The position numbers were made by a program, and so were the translations under genes. From Hyphomicrobiales bacterium (GTDB lineage Bacteria; Pseudomonadota; Alphaproteobacteria; Rhizobiales; OSC116), in the NCBI GenBank assembly GCA_002401855.1, contig NVUH01000001.1, positions 161,035 to 225,034 of the forward strand: a stretch of 64,000 bases of DNA, in the 5' to 3' direction. Shown here piece after piece: positions 26,272-36,213 of this stretch; positions within the stretch are counted from its first letter, which is position 1; every line of letters starts with the position of its first letter. A model generated the notes under the pieces. The model was not told where the DNA came from. It did no database searches and worked only from the letters and a program-made list of their open reading frames with translations.

Positions 26272-27249
26272 TTAATCAAGGCTCGCAAGAGCGCCAATCA
26301 ATGCTGGATATTTATGGGTGATGATGTTGGTGGCGACATTGCGGGTTAAATCAGCCATGCGGCCCTTTTTCTCGAATATTTTGCGAAAATCGCTTTTTAA
26401 AAAGAAAGGTAGGATTTTGGGAATGATGCCGCCTGCAATATAGACCCCACCAAAAGCTGAAAAATGCAAACAATGATCGCCCGCTGTGCGGCCCAGAATG
26501 TTGCAAAATAAGTTGAGGCTTTCGACTGCCAATTCATCTTCATTATCTAAGGCCAATTTTGAAATTTGACTGGGGGTTAAATCATTAATGGCTGTGCCAT
26601 CGATTTTGGCCAAGGTGTCATAAATGGTTTTAATGCCAACGCCTGAGATGAGCCGCTCGACCGACACACGATAATATTGCTTGCGCAGCACCCGCACCAA
26701 TTGGAACTCTCGCTCGGTATTGGGGCTATAGGTGGAATGGCCGGCTTCGCTTGGGATGGGATGCCAATGGGTGTATACGCTGCCATCAGTCGTTGGAATG
26801 TCACATGGAATGAGTGCTGCCATGCCCATGCCAGTGCCTGGGCCGATGACCAATTTATTGGCATTTTCGGCAACTTTACCGCCGCCAACTTGGATTAAAT
26901 CATCCTCAGTCATATGCGGCAAACAATAAGCAAGTGCGGTGAAATCATTGATGATGTTGAGGCGTTTAAAACCGAATTTTTGTTTATATTCGGTTTGTGA
27001 AAAACCAAAATCAACATTGGTTAACTCGATCTGATCGCCCTTAATGGGGCCGGCTACGGCGATGGCAGCATTTGTTACACTGCCGGCTTTGGATAGATCA
27101 AGAATGTCGAGATATTTGGATATAATTTGATCGAGATTTTCAAAATCTTTGTTTTCAAAATATTGAATGTGCAATAATTCTGACTTGGCACCCTCTGCTA
27201 GGGCTAAGCGGGTATTTGTGCCACCAATGTCACCTAAAATTGCATACAT
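26272..27249 (-). CDS. glk: Glucokinase
   Basis: Phosphorylates glucose at C6. The 325-residue, non-ROK bacterial form: ATP-phosphate loop GDIGGTNTRLALAEG at the N-terminus, substrate region VDFGFSQTEYKQKFG and NIINDFTALAYCLP with the catalytic Asp, VIGPGTGMGMAAL, and HWHPIPSEAGHSTYSP. The C-terminal GGVYIAGGIIPKILPFF closes the ATP site. Its product is the substrate of Pgi encoded at 53-54 kb. Monocistronic by spacing (98 bases to the next gene). Confidence 0.93.
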   Translation of the reverse strand: MYAILGDIGGTNTRLALAEGAKSELLHIQYFENKDFENLDQIISKYLDILDLSKAGSVTNAAIAVAGPIKGDQIELTNVDFGFSQTEYKQKFGFKRLNIINDFTALAYCLPHMTEDDLIQVGGGKVAENANKLVIGPGTGMGMAALIPCDIPTTDGSVYTHWHPIPSEAGHSTYSPNTEREFQLVRVLRKQYYRVSVERLISGVGIKTIYDTLAKIDGTAINDLTPSQISKLALDNEDELAVESLNLFCNILGRTAGDHCLHFSAFGGVYIAGGIIPKILPFFLKSDFRKIFEKKGRMADLTRNVATNIITHKYPALIGALASLD

Positions 27250-27347
27250 AAAACACCCATTCCCTCAAGCCATGTCAACTAGTCGACAAATAAACTAATT
27301 GAATAGATTGTCTATCAAAATTTGGGTTTTTTTGCAATTGGTAGTGG

Positions 27348-28157
27348 CTATTTTGCCTGCATTTTGGTGTGGAAATATCCGTTTGGGGTGGCGTAATGAA
27401 TCGTTAAAGCCAATTTTTTATCGGCATTTTTAACGGCCATGCCGTGTAAATTATAGGTCTTTTGATTTAAATCAGTGGCAGAATGTTGATAAAATCTATG
27501 CTGATTATCGGTGATGAATAGATCTTGATTCAGCGCTGTTTTGAGGTTTAAGACCAATTGCTGAGAGGTGCTTAGAGCCGCTGATTTGATGACGCTATTT
27601 TGCGGTTTAATTTCTTGCGAGACCTGCCGGCTAAACGCGCCGAATTTTAAAGCCGACATGGTTTTGCCCAAGTTTCCTCCGTCTAAGCTAAGCTTAAACT
27701 GGGCATGTTCGGGCAGACAAATCTGATCGCACACCGCGTAATCAAATGCCAAATCAAGCTCGGTATTTTGTGAAGCTTGGCTTCGATCAACATTGATAAA
27801 TAATACCACTCTATCTTTATAACCCCATGTTTCACCGTACTTATCTATATATTTATGTGGCCATGGAAATGATATTTTTGCGCTGTTTCGCACAATGTTT
27901 TCGCCCATTATATCGGCCAAGGGTGGCACCCCTGTGCTGCCTGGAGACATCCAATAGGTTTTATAATTTTCGATGATGTTAATTTCAACCGCGAGGCTGA
28001 TATTTTGATTTGTGGCTTGCAAAATATGCGCGCGCGCTTGGCTATAATCGGTTTTATGCCAGGCACTCATCAGCCTATTTTCGGCCAAAACCGCGGGGGC
28101 CAATGACAGGGCGGCCAGCAAAATTGTGGTAAATATTTTTTTGAATTTATATGGCAT
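27348..28157 (-). CDS. Periplasmic DsbD N-terminal-domain protein
   Basis: A 269-residue exported protein: signal peptide (MPYKFKKIFTTILLAALSLAPAVLA), then the DsbD alpha-like immunoglobulin fold. Landmarks are INIIENYKTYWMSPGSTGVPP, ISFPWPHKYIDKYGETWGYKDRVVLFINV, and the redox pair in FDYAVCDQICLPEHAQF (Cys-X3-Cys). It lacks the membrane and thioredoxin domains of full DsbD. Such stand-alone forms are common in alphaproteobacteria and are thought to pass electrons to periplasmic thiol proteins. Divergent from yqgE. Confidence 0.82.
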   Translation of the reverse strand: MPYKFKKIFTTILLAALSLAPAVLAENRLMSAWHKTDYSQARAHILQATNQNISLAVEINIIENYKTYWMSPGSTGVPPLADIMGENIVRNSAKISFPWPHKYIDKYGETWGYKDRVVLFINVDRSQASQNTELDLAFDYAVCDQICLPEHAQFKLSLDGGNLGKTMSALKFGAFSRQVSQEIKPQNSVIKSAALSTSQQLVLNLKTALNQDLFITDNQHRFYQHSATDLNQKTYNLHGMAVKNADKKLALTIHYATPNGYFHTKMQAK

Positions 28158-28274
28158 AAAATTTACTGACTTTGACCTATAATAAAATAATTAGCGGAAT
28201 GAGTTGATTTTTGACTGTGTTTAGCAATATTATATTTTGAATGAACATGATAATCAAACTTTCGTGAGGCAAGA

Positions 28275-28907
28275 GTGGACTTAACCAACAAGTTGCTGAT
28301 CGCGCTGCCAAATATTGGCGACCCAAGGTTTCATAGGGCTGTGATATATATTTGCTCGCATAATGAAAATGGCTGTCTTGGGCTGCGTGTCAACGCCCCT
28401 TCCCAAGATCTCAATGTTGGTGACATGCTGCTTCATTTAAATCTACCCGAATTTGACATTGAAAAACTTAAAAATGATGATGATTATGCTACGAAAATTG
28501 GCAATTCTGCCTTGAAAATGCCGCCATACTTGTTCGACATTCCGGTTTTGGATGGTGGGCCTGTCGAGCATAATCGAGGGTTTATTTTACATTCCAAAGA
28601 ATATAAAATAAACCAACAGACGGTTGAAATTTCTGAAACCATTAGCATGACTTCAAGCACTGATATATTATCGGACATTTCTTTAGGGCGTGGCCCACAA
28701 CAAATTTGTTTTGCCATTGGCTATGTCGGGTGGCAAGCTGGACAGTTGGAGCGAGAAATTACCGAAAATGGCTGGCTGGTTGTGGATGTTGATGATGACA
28801 TTGTGTTTAGCCATGAATTTGATCAAAAATACGAAATGAGCATGCAATTACTCGGTATTAAGCCTGATAAATATTCATCGATAAGCGACAATGTCGGCCA
28901 TGCCTAA
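28275..28907 (+). CDS. YqgE/AlgH family protein
   Basis: A 210-residue DUF179 protein; start is GTG. Typical landmarks: LTNKLLIALPNIGDPRFHRAVIYICSHNENGCLGLRVN, VLDGGPVEHNRGFILHS, SLGRGPQQICFAIGYVGWQAGQLEREI and NGWLVVDVDDDIVF. The family is widespread, probably cytoplasmic, and of unresolved function (once linked to alginate regulation). About 40 residues after residue 45 (LNVGDMLLHLNLPEFDIEKL) are more divergent, as usual. Confidence 0.9.
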   Translation: MDLTNKLLIALPNIGDPRFHRAVIYICSHNENGCLGLRVNAPSQDLNVGDMLLHLNLPEFDIEKLKNDDDYATKIGNSALKMPPYLFDIPVLDGGPVEHNRGFILHSKEYKINQQTVEISETISMTSSTDILSDISLGRGPQQICFAIGYVGWQAGQLEREITENGWLVVDVDDDIVFSHEFDQKYEMSMQLLGIKPDKYSSISDNVGHA

Positions 28908-28918
28908 TGTTTGTAATA

Positions 28919-31897
28919 TTAGTTAAAATTGGAAGATAGAAAATCGAGCGCTTCATTGGCTGACATGGGTTCGCCAAAGCGATAACCTTGCACCCATTCG
29001 CAGCCTAAATCTATCAACTCGCGAGCCTGCTCGTCTTTTTCGACCCCTTCGGCCACCACTTTTAAGCCTAGATCACGTGCCAGATTGATGATGGTTTTTA
29101 GGATGATTGGCCGTGTTTCGCCAAAATTTTCTCCATGAATGAAGGATTGGTCAATTTTAATGACATCAAATGGGAATTGATGCAGATAAGATAAGGACGA
29201 GTAGCCCGTGCCAAAATCATCGATCGCTAAGCCGGTGCCAATGTCTTTGAGCCGTTTGAGAATTTGGCCCGCAAGTTCTGGGTTTTGCATCACCAATGAT
29301 TCAGTAATTTCTAATTTTAATGTCTCATTGGCGATATTAAAGCGGGTTAAAACATCTTGCACTTGCTCGACCAATTGCGGTTGAAATAGTTGCAAGCTAG
29401 ACATGTTAACCGATACAAATACCGGCTGGCTGAATGTACGCTGCCAAATGTTCAGCTGTTTGGCGGCCTCGACCAAGGCAAATTGCCCCAATGCATGTAT
29501 ATGGCCGGTTTCTTCGGCCAATTGAATGAAATCGCTAGGCAAAATATTGCCATCGGTTGGATGATGCCAACGGATCAACGCTTCAAAGCCGACGGGTTGC
29601 ATGTTTTCGAGCGCGATAATTGGTTGATATAACATCTCAAATTCATTACGCGTTATGGCTTGGCGCAAATCATTCTCGCGGGTGAAACGATCACCAACAC
29701 TGCCTGCTAACTCATCAGAATATAGCACAATGGCATCTTTATCCATTTGTTTGGCGCTGCCCAAAGCCAGCTCAGCTTGGTGCAAAAACTCATCGGGATT
29801 TTCGTTGCCTTTTTCGGCTAAGACAATACCCACGCTGGAGTTTAAAACAATTTCGCGGTCATCAATATTGATGGGTTCAGAAATAATTTTACGCATTTTT
29901 TCGCCAAAATTAATCACGAAATTAACGTCACTATATTCGGTTAAAATTACGGCAAACTGATCGGCTGACATGCGCGCAACCGTATTGGGAGAAATTATAA
30001 ACTTCTCTAACCGTCTGGCGATCATCATTAAAATGCTATCGCCAGTGGCGATGCCAACATTGTCATTCAACGCTTTGAAACGATCTATATCAATTAACAA
30101 TATAGCTGGCATGATGTTGTTTTTATCTTCACTACGCAAAATAGCTCGTTTGAGCCGATCGATGAATAATGAGCGGTTGGGCAAACCAGTTAAGCTATCG
30201 TGTACGGCGTCTTGCAGCAATCTATCTTCGGAATTTTTGCGCAATGTCACTTCATTTAATGTGCCGACAAATCCAGTTAAATAGCCTTCATCATCGGTCA
30301 AGGCTGCAGCGCGCAATTCGAACCATAAAAAGTCGCCACTGACGTCGCGTAATCTTATATCTTGGTCAATGCGCGAATTGCCTTCTTCTAGAATCACTGA
30401 AAATGCATTTTCGAGTTTTGGCAGGTCGCGTGAATGTAAATATGTCAGCCATTCGCTGACAACGCAGCTCATCGTGCCATATTCATAACGCAACGCCTCG
30501 TCTAGATCGGCACCACATTTAATCACACCTTCGAGTAAATCCCATTCCCACAAAACTTGCCCACTGCCTGCAATGGCAATATTTGATATGTCATTATGTG
30601 CTTCATCTTGTACGGCTTTTACATCACTTGACTGAGATGTGGACATTGAATTTGCGGTTTGCATGACCACCGATTGTGGCATATTGGTTACATAATTTTC
30701 GGTACTTTTTTGAGTGAAATATTGCAACAAAGCAATGAAACACATTAATAAAAACAGCAAATAGGTGGCGCCAACCAATAAATTTAGATAAAGCGTATCG
30801 GTGCTAATTGCCACATAGGCTTGGGCAATGGCCCATATTGAAAACATCAACCAGATGGGAAATAGGGTTTGTGCGGTGCTGAATTTGTGGGTTGGCCAAT
30901 GGCGAATGATTAGCCAAAAACCGAAAGCCATAACCAGTAAAGCATTAAGCCGTGCGATGCCTGCCGCGAGAGAAGGCGAGATGAATGCCAAAACAAGACC
31001 GATAGCCGCAATGGCAACTGGTGCCATTATGATCATTTCAATACGTTTTAAGCGGTAACTTTTGTTAAAAAAGATAAATATCAACAACAAGGGCAAGCTG
31101 GACATTGCGACCTCGGCAAGGGAGCGCAGCAATGCCAAAATATATGAATTTTCGGGTAATATTACGGTTAAAAAACCAAATTCTTGTAAGCTATAGGTTA
31201 GGGCTGCCCAACTGGTGAGCCCCGCAATGATGAATATGATATCGCGTTTTACAATGAAAAGGCTGGAAATAAAAATGGCCAATAGACCCAGAATACCGAC
31301 AATAATGCCTTGATAAAATGGCAAATAGCTCTGATGGTTTTCATAAGCATCAACATCCCATAGGCTTAGACGTGTGGGCAAACTTTCGGCCACGCGCGCC
31401 ACAAAGGTGATGGTTTTTTCGGGTGGTAAATCGATTAAAAACACATCGCTGCCGTTGATTTGCTGCAAACTGGGCTTTAAACCTGATGATGCGTATAACT
31501 GGCTGATGCGTTTACCGCTTAATATCGGCATGAGCAGGCCATCATTGCCACCACCAAAATGCGGCGCGATGAGCAGGCGCTGAATGGGTTGCTTGCTCGG
31601 GTTGGTGAGTGCAAAACTTAGCCATTGCGGGCTGGTGTCATCACCACTTAAAATGGTTACAAATTGATTTTCACCCACTTCTCGGCGCAAAACTTCAACA
31701 CTGATACTCGGTGCAGCATCATGAAAAGTTAAATTTTCGGTTATGCTTAGATGCCGCGCATCGGGGTAGATGATGATATTTTCTGCGGCAAAAACCGAGC
31801 TATGAAGGGTGAATATAATTGTACAGATTATCGCAAATACGCGGCAGATCACCTTGGTGATACCAACTGAATATTTTGCCCGATATTCTAAATTCAT
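28919..31897 (-). CDS. 7TM-sensor PAS-GGDEF-EAL protein, probable c-di-GMP phosphodiesterase
   Basis: A 992-residue inner-membrane protein. Order: signal peptide (to about 38), a periplasmic beta-rich 7TMR-DISM extracellular region (40-190), seven hydrophobic helices (about 195-395), a PAS-like domain (450-560), GGDEF (560-720) and EAL (730-985). The EAL domain looks active: VGFEALIRWHHP, VNMSSLQL, KLEITESLVM, IDDFGTGYSSLSYL, IKIDQSFI, VAEGVE. The GGDEF site is degenerate: ARMSADQFAVIL replaces RxGGDEF, though DSLTGLPNR and LLIDIDRFKALND are kept. It therefore probably degrades c-di-GMP, with the GGDEF part as regulator. The periplasmic domain may bind carbohydrate or small ligands. Stands alone, convergent with yqgE. 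Confidence 0.88.
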   Translation of the reverse strand: MNLEYRAKYSVGITKVICRVFAIICTIIFTLHSSVFAAENIIIYPDARHLSITENLTFHDAAPSISVEVLRREVGENQFVTILSGDDTSPQWLSFALTNPSKQPIQRLLIAPHFGGGNDGLLMPILSGKRISQLYASSGLKPSLQQINGSDVFLIDLPPEKTITFVARVAESLPTRLSLWDVDAYENHQSYLPFYQGIIVGILGLLAIFISSLFIVKRDIIFIIAGLTSWAALTYSLQEFGFLTVILPENSYILALLRSLAEVAMSSLPLLLIFIFFNKSYRLKRIEMIIMAPVAIAAIGLVLAFISPSLAAGIARLNALLVMAFGFWLIIRHWPTHKFSTAQTLFPIWLMFSIWAIAQAYVAISTDTLYLNLLVGATYLLFLLMCFIALLQYFTQKSTENYVTNMPQSVVMQTANSMSTSQSSDVKAVQDEAHNDISNIAIAGSGQVLWEWDLLEGVIKCGADLDEALRYEYGTMSCVVSEWLTYLHSRDLPKLENAFSVILEEGNSRIDQDIRLRDVSGDFLWFELRAAALTDDEGYLTGFVGTLNEVTLRKNSEDRLLQDAVHDSLTGLPNRSLFIDRLKRAILRSEDKNNIMPAILLIDIDRFKALNDNVGIATGDSILMMIARRLEKFIISPNTVARMSADQFAVILTEYSDVNFVINFGEKMRKIISEPINIDDREIVLNSSVGIVLAEKGNENPDEFLHQAELALGSAKQMDKDAIVLYSDELAGSVGDRFTRENDLRQAITRNEFEMLYQPIIALENMQPVGFEALIRWHHPTDGNILPSDFIQLAEETGHIHALGQFALVEAAKQLNIWQRTFSQPVFVSVNMSSLQLFQPQLVEQVQDVLTRFNIANETLKLEITESLVMQNPELAGQILKRLKDIGTGLAIDDFGTGYSSLSYLHQFPFDVIKIDQSFIHGENFGETRPIILKTIINLARDLGLKVVAEGVEKDEQARELIDLGCEWVQGYRFGEPMSANEALDFLSSNFN

Positions 31898-32105
31898 TAA
31901 ATTTCCTAGTGAGCATTGTTAAAGTTCGCCTTTAAAATGCTTCCGCCTGTATTCACGCCATCTAGATCTTATCGATATTGCCTTATATCTCTAAGATTCT
32001 TTTGTTTTGCCCGTCCATTAATCTTTCTAACAATTGAAAATATTCAAAGCAATGTTTTTATGAAATTAACTGACTAACTGTGACTAAATATAGTTTATTA
32101 TAAGA

Positions 32106-32678
32106 TTATGGTGCAATCTTGGCAAATAATACATGATCCTGCCATTTTCCATTGATTTTTAAATAACGCTTCGCTTCGCCTTCACGGACGAATCCATTTT
32201 TTTCTAGAACTTTGATTGAAGCATGATTATCGCGCAGAGTTGCCGCCTGAACGCGATTGAATTTCCATTTGTCAAATGAATGAGCGGTGATGATGGCGAC
32301 TGCTTCGCTCATAAAGCCTTGGCCATTATCGGCCTTGGCCAACCAATAGCCCAAGGCACAACATTGAAACACGCCGCGCTGGACATTATTCATATTGATG
32401 CCGCCAATGAGGCTGCCATCTGATTTTTTAAAAATGAAAAAAGCATATTTGATGTCCAAACTGGCATCATGCTTGTCATTACGCACGCGTGCGTTATATT
32501 GCGGTCGGCTCAGCGCATTTTGGCCCCAAATTGGCTCATAGGGTTGCAAAAAATCGTAGTTATTTTTACGCACTTCATACCAATTTGCATAGTCGGATTT
32601 TTGTGCCATGCGCAGATAGATGTTTTTGCCGATAAGCGGTTGTTTGGCTAAACTTAAAAATTTGTTTTCGAAAAACAC
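32106..32678 (-). CDS. GNAT acetyltransferase, RimJ type
   Basis: A 190-residue GNAT-fold enzyme of the ribosomal-protein-alanine N-acetyltransferase group. Seen: LIGKNIYLRMAQKSDYANWYEVR, GSLIGGINMNNVQRG, the acetyl-CoA site region AVIITAHSFDKWKFNRVQAATLRDNHASIKVLEKNGFVREGEAKRYL (broken by normal loops), and LFAKIAP. It starts at GTG three bases after the stop of the upstream M16 gene, so it is the last gene of the SURF1-thrC-M16-rimJ run. The acetylated substrate is not readable. Confidence 0.85.
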   Translation of the reverse strand: MFFENKFLSLAKQPLIGKNIYLRMAQKSDYANWYEVRKNNYDFLQPYEPIWGQNALSRPQYNARVRNDKHDASLDIKYAFFIFKKSDGSLIGGINMNNVQRGVFQCCALGYWLAKADNGQGFMSEAVAIITAHSFDKWKFNRVQAATLRDNHASIKVLEKNGFVREGEAKRYLKINGKWQDHVLFAKIAP

Positions 32679-32681
32679 GCC

Positions 32682-33974
32682 TTAGCCCCCAACCTGAACA
32701 GTGATGTGAGGTTTTAAATCGCTGACTTGCAGGCTATTGGGTGGTGTATTTTGTGCTTGGTGGAGCAAAAATAAATCTTTGGCGACACGTTTTAAATCAT
32801 CCAGAGTGACGGCTTCTAAGCGGGTGATGATGTCATCAATTTTAATTAGGTTTTTGTAGAAAATGCTTTGTCTGGCAATTTGCTCACTGCGTGAAACGGG
32901 GCTTTCTAGACTCATCATTTGCCCCGCTTTAATTTGAGCGCAGGCGCGGGTTAATTCGATGGGGGAAATGTCGGCCAATAAGGTTAGCAATTCGCTGTAA
33001 ATCAGCTGTTTTACCAAGGCGATGTTATCGCCATTGGTGGCGGCATAGATGAAAATTAGGCCCGTATCATTAAAGCCCCAACTGCCTGAATATATGCTGT
33101 AGCACAGGCCTTTTTGCTCGCGAATATTTTGGAACAGACGTGATGACATGCCGCCACCAAAAAGTTGCGATAATATCTGTTGGGCGAAGAAATCGAGATG
33201 GTTGAAATGTAGGGATTCGAAGCCTAGAACGAGATAGCTTTGTTCTAGAGCTTTTTCGATTTTGACATTATCGGGGGTGAATTTTGCGATGGGTAATGAG
33301 GCGGGTTTTTGCGCGGGCATGGTGCCGAAATATTTTTGCGCCAATTGCAGCACTTGGCTGTGACTGGCACCGCCTGCTACGGCGATGGTCATATTTTCTG
33401 GCACATAATGTTTGGCTAGGAAGCCTGATAACTGGTCTTGGGTTAATGCCATGACTGACTTGGGTGTGCCTAGGATGGAACGGCCAATGGCTTGTTCGGC
33501 ATAGGCATTCTCGATCATTTTATCGTAAAGCACATCGTCGGCATCATCATCTGTGGCGGCGATTTCTTGCAGGATGACTTGCTTTTCTTTGTCCATTTCT
33601 TCGGTTTCGAATAATGGATTGAGCAGGATGTCGGCCAATATTTCTATGCCTAAAGCCAAGTCATCTTTGAGCAATCTGAAATAATAGCTGGTCACTTCGA
33701 TGCCTGTTGCGGCGTTCATATCGCCGCCGACATTTTCGATTTGCTCGACAATTTGTTTGGCGGTGCGGTTTTTGGTGCCTTTAAACGCCATATGTTCTAA
33801 GAAATGCGCCACGCCATGTTCGGCAAGCTGTTCATTGCGAGAGCCGGCTTTGATCCACGCGCCAACCGCAATGGATTGTAGCGGCATTTGGTGGGTGACA
33901 ATGGTGAGGCCATTATCTAAGCGTGTTGAATGTACGCCTGGTTCGATTTCTACGGTTTGGTTTGTTTGGTTCAA
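32682..33974 (-). CDS. M16 family zinc peptidase (processing-peptidase-like)
   Basis: A 430-residue soluble metallopeptidase related to mitochondrial processing peptidase beta. The zinc site is HFLEHMAFKG (HxxEH) near residue 57, with the distal Glu in the EIAATDDDADDVLYDKM region. The C-terminal half has the paired M16 domain with QLFGGGMSSRLFQNIREQKGLCYSI. The only plausible start is a TTG at 33974, directly abutting the thrC stop (TGATTG), which suggests translational coupling. The position after thrC is common across alphaproteobacteria. Confidence 0.9.
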   Translation of the reverse strand: MNQTNQTVEIEPGVHSTRLDNGLTIVTHQMPLQSIAVGAWIKAGSRNEQLAEHGVAHFLEHMAFKGTKNRTAKQIVEQIENVGGDMNAATGIEVTSYYFRLLKDDLALGIEILADILLNPLFETEEMDKEKQVILQEIAATDDDADDVLYDKMIENAYAEQAIGRSILGTPKSVMALTQDQLSGFLAKHYVPENMTIAVAGGASHSQVLQLAQKYFGTMPAQKPASLPIAKFTPDNVKIEKALEQSYLVLGFESLHFNHLDFFAQQILSQLFGGGMSSRLFQNIREQKGLCYSIYSGSWGFNDTGLIFIYAATNGDNIALVKQLIYSELLTLLADISPIELTRACAQIKAGQMMSLESPVSRSEQIARQSIFYKNLIKIDDIITRLEAVTLDDLKRVAKDLFLLHQAQNTPPNSLQVSDLKPHITVQVGG

Positions 33975-35372
33975 TCAGTTCACCACGCGGCTGTTGGTTT
34001 TAATATATTGCATAATTTTATCGGCTTCATTATCCAATATATCGTATTTTTCTGTACGTTCAAACAGATCTGACAAATGGGCTGGTAATGGCGGATGGAT
34101 ACCCGTTGCGGCCTTGACGGCATCAGGGAATTTTGCGGGGTGAGCGGTTGACAGGATGACCATTGGGTTATCGCTCAAATGATTTTGCGCCACGCTTAGT
34201 GCCACTGCGGTGTGTGGGTCGATGAGTTTTGCGCTGTCGCTCAACGCTGTTTTCATAATTGATGAAACGGCGTTTTCATCGGCACGGCCTGCGGCAAAAC
34301 TTTGGTTGATATTGGCTAAGGTTTTGGCAGGAATTTCGAATTGATCGGATTGTTTTAGGCTGGCCATCATGTGATTGACTTGATGGCTATCGCGGCCTGA
34401 GGCTTCGAATAGGAGGCGTTCGAAATTTGATGAAATTTGGATGTCCATGCTGGGGCTGGTGGTGGCGATGACTTTATGCATGTCATATTTGCCGGTTTTT
34501 AAGGCGCGTTGTAGAATGTCGTTTTCGTTGGTGGCGACGATTAATTTGCCCATTGGCAGACCCATTTTTTTAGCGACATAAGCGGCAAAAATATCGCCGA
34601 AATTGCCGGTTGGGACGGTGAAATCGCAGGTTTTATCTGGCCCGCCGAGACTTAAACTAGCGGTTACATAATAGACCACTTGCGCCATGATGCGTGCCCA
34701 ATTGATACTGTTGACGCCTGAAAGTGCCACTTGATCGCGGAAATTTTCGTTGTTGAACATGGCTTTGACTTGATTTTGGCAATCATCAAAATTGCCTTTA
34801 ATGGCGATGTTGAACACGTTGGCGCTGCCTGAGGTGGTCATTTGTTTGCGTTGGACTTGGCTGACGCGTTCATCGGGATGCAGCACGAATAGGTCTATGC
34901 GGTCGCAAGTCATAAAGGCTTCTACCGCCGCGCCGCCTGTGTCGCCTGATGTCGCGCAAACTATGGTGGAGCGGAGGCCACGTTTGGTTAAGGCTCTGTC
35001 CATTAATTTGGCGATGAGTTGCATGGCGACATCTTTAAAGGCGATGGTCGGGCCGTGATATAATTCTAGCAGCCATTGGTTGACATCTAATTGGGTGAGC
35101 GGGGTGACGGCTTTGTGGGAGAAGCTGGCATAAGCGGCTTCGATCATGTCTTTAAGTTCGGCTCTGGGGATGCAATCGCCAACGAAGGGGCTGATGACGG
35201 CTAGGGCGACTTCGGTATAGGGTTTGCCGACTAAGCTGCGCCATTCATCTTGGCTTAGGGTTGGCCATGTTTCGGGGACATATAGGCCACCATCGGGCGC
35301 GAGGCCGCGTAGCATGACGTCTTCGAAATTTAATTTATCGTTATTGCCGCGGGTTGAGATGAATAGAGTCAT
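33975..35372 (-). CDS. thrC: Threonine synthase
   Basis: PLP enzyme converting O-phosphohomoserine to threonine. The 465 residues start MTLFISTRGNNDKLNFEDVMLRGLAPDGGLYVP; the PLP lysine is in HGPTIAFKDVAMQL near residue 113, then CATSGDTGGAAVEAF, VPTGNFGDIFAAYVAKKMGLP, and STAHPAKFPDAV. Length fits the long (yeast/E. coli) class. Its ATG overlaps the SURF1 stop by four bases. Confidence 0.95.
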   Translation of the reverse strand: MTLFISTRGNNDKLNFEDVMLRGLAPDGGLYVPETWPTLSQDEWRSLVGKPYTEVALAVISPFVGDCIPRAELKDMIEAAYASFSHKAVTPLTQLDVNQWLLELYHGPTIAFKDVAMQLIAKLMDRALTKRGLRSTIVCATSGDTGGAAVEAFMTCDRIDLFVLHPDERVSQVQRKQMTTSGSANVFNIAIKGNFDDCQNQVKAMFNNENFRDQVALSGVNSINWARIMAQVVYYVTASLSLGGPDKTCDFTVPTGNFGDIFAAYVAKKMGLPMGKLIVATNENDILQRALKTGKYDMHKVIATTSPSMDIQISSNFERLLFEASGRDSHQVNHMMASLKQSDQFEIPAKTLANINQSFAAGRADENAVSSIMKTALSDSAKLIDPHTAVALSVAQNHLSDNPMVILSTAHPAKFPDAVKAATGIHPPLPAHLSDLFERTEKYDILDNEADKIMQYIKTNSRVVN

Positions 35373-36136
35373 GATGAAGTCTCATTATTTTGAGGTTTGT
35401 TTTTGTTCAGATAAAGCCGGCCGTTATAGACATGCATATAGGCGTAAACGATGAGCAGGCCTGCTGCCATGGCGAACCAAGTGATGAGGTAGCTGAGGTG
35501 ATTGACGGCGCTTTTGATTTCTATTTTGGTTGGCTTGGGGAAGTCTTGCTGGTTATTTTCGGTGGCTGAAATGTAGAAGGTTTGGGCATTTGGCAAGCTG
35601 AGCTTAGCGTTCATTGCGGCTATATCGCGCCAGAACCAGACTTGTTTTGTGGGGTCGTTATCGGGCATGAAGCTGCCTGGGTTTTCGGCTAATTTAATGT
35701 TGCCGTTTATGGATGTGACGCCTGTTGGTAGTTGATTGTAGGTTTCGGGCGCGTTGTAATTGTCTTCGGTGATGAAGCCGCGCTCGATCATAATTTGCTT
35801 TACTGTATCGCCTGCTTGGTATTCGAACGGGTTGAAAACGTAGAAGCCGTAGAGGATGACGCGGGCGGATTTTTTATATTGACCGCGGACTAGAATCTGC
35901 TGATCGGGTATATATTGGCCGGTGATTTTAACGGGGCGGTATTTGAAATCTTCGGCGGTGCCTTGGCTTAGTAACTCGGTTAAAGATAATGGTTCTAGCT
36001 TTGCTGACGCTGTTATATCGGCATTGAGTTGTTGCTTCCATTGATAGCGCTGCACTTGCCAAACACCCAATGTGATGAGCGCGGCAAAGACTAGAATGGA
36101 AAAAAATGTCAGCCATGGATAGGGTTTAAAAGTCAT
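35369..36136 (-). CDS. SURF1-family cytochrome oxidase assembly protein
   Basis: Membrane protein that helps insert heme a into cytochrome aa3 oxidase. The 255 residues have an N-terminal helix (WLTFFSILVFAALITLGVWQVQRYQWK, family motif GxWQxxRxxWK), a periplasmic domain with RPVKITGQYIPDQQILV and LIERGFI-like MIERGFI, and a C-terminal helix (YLITWFAMAAGLLIVYAYMHV). ATG 36136 is preferred over the TTG six bases earlier. It normally follows ctaE directly; here the MerR cassette stands between. Confidence 0.9.
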   Translation of the reverse strand: MTFKPYPWLTFFSILVFAALITLGVWQVQRYQWKQQLNADITASAKLEPLSLTELLSQGTAEDFKYRPVKITGQYIPDQQILVRGQYKKSARVILYGFYVFNPFEYQAGDTVKQIMIERGFITEDNYNAPETYNQLPTGVTSINGNIKLAENPGSFMPDNDPTKQVWFWRDIAAMNAKLSLPNAQTFYISATENNQQDFPKPTKIEIKSAVNHLSYLITWFAMAAGLLIVYAYMHVYNGRLYLNKNKPQNNETSS

Positions 36137-36160
36137 ATGCAAGACCTAACACATGCGTTT

Positions 36161-36187
36161 AAAAAAGGCGACCCGAAGATCGCCTTT
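36161..36187. terminator. Terminator hairpin, left copy of a 27-bp direct repeat
   Basis: GGCGA-CCCGAAGA-TCGCC flanked by an A-run and T-run, able to work on both strands. The 27 bases here are identical to 37456-37482. It lies after the stop of the CCPF protein gene (minus strand) and just before SURF1. Confidence 0.85.
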
Positions 36188-36213
36188 GGCTAAAATACTT
36201 CACAATCTAATTA

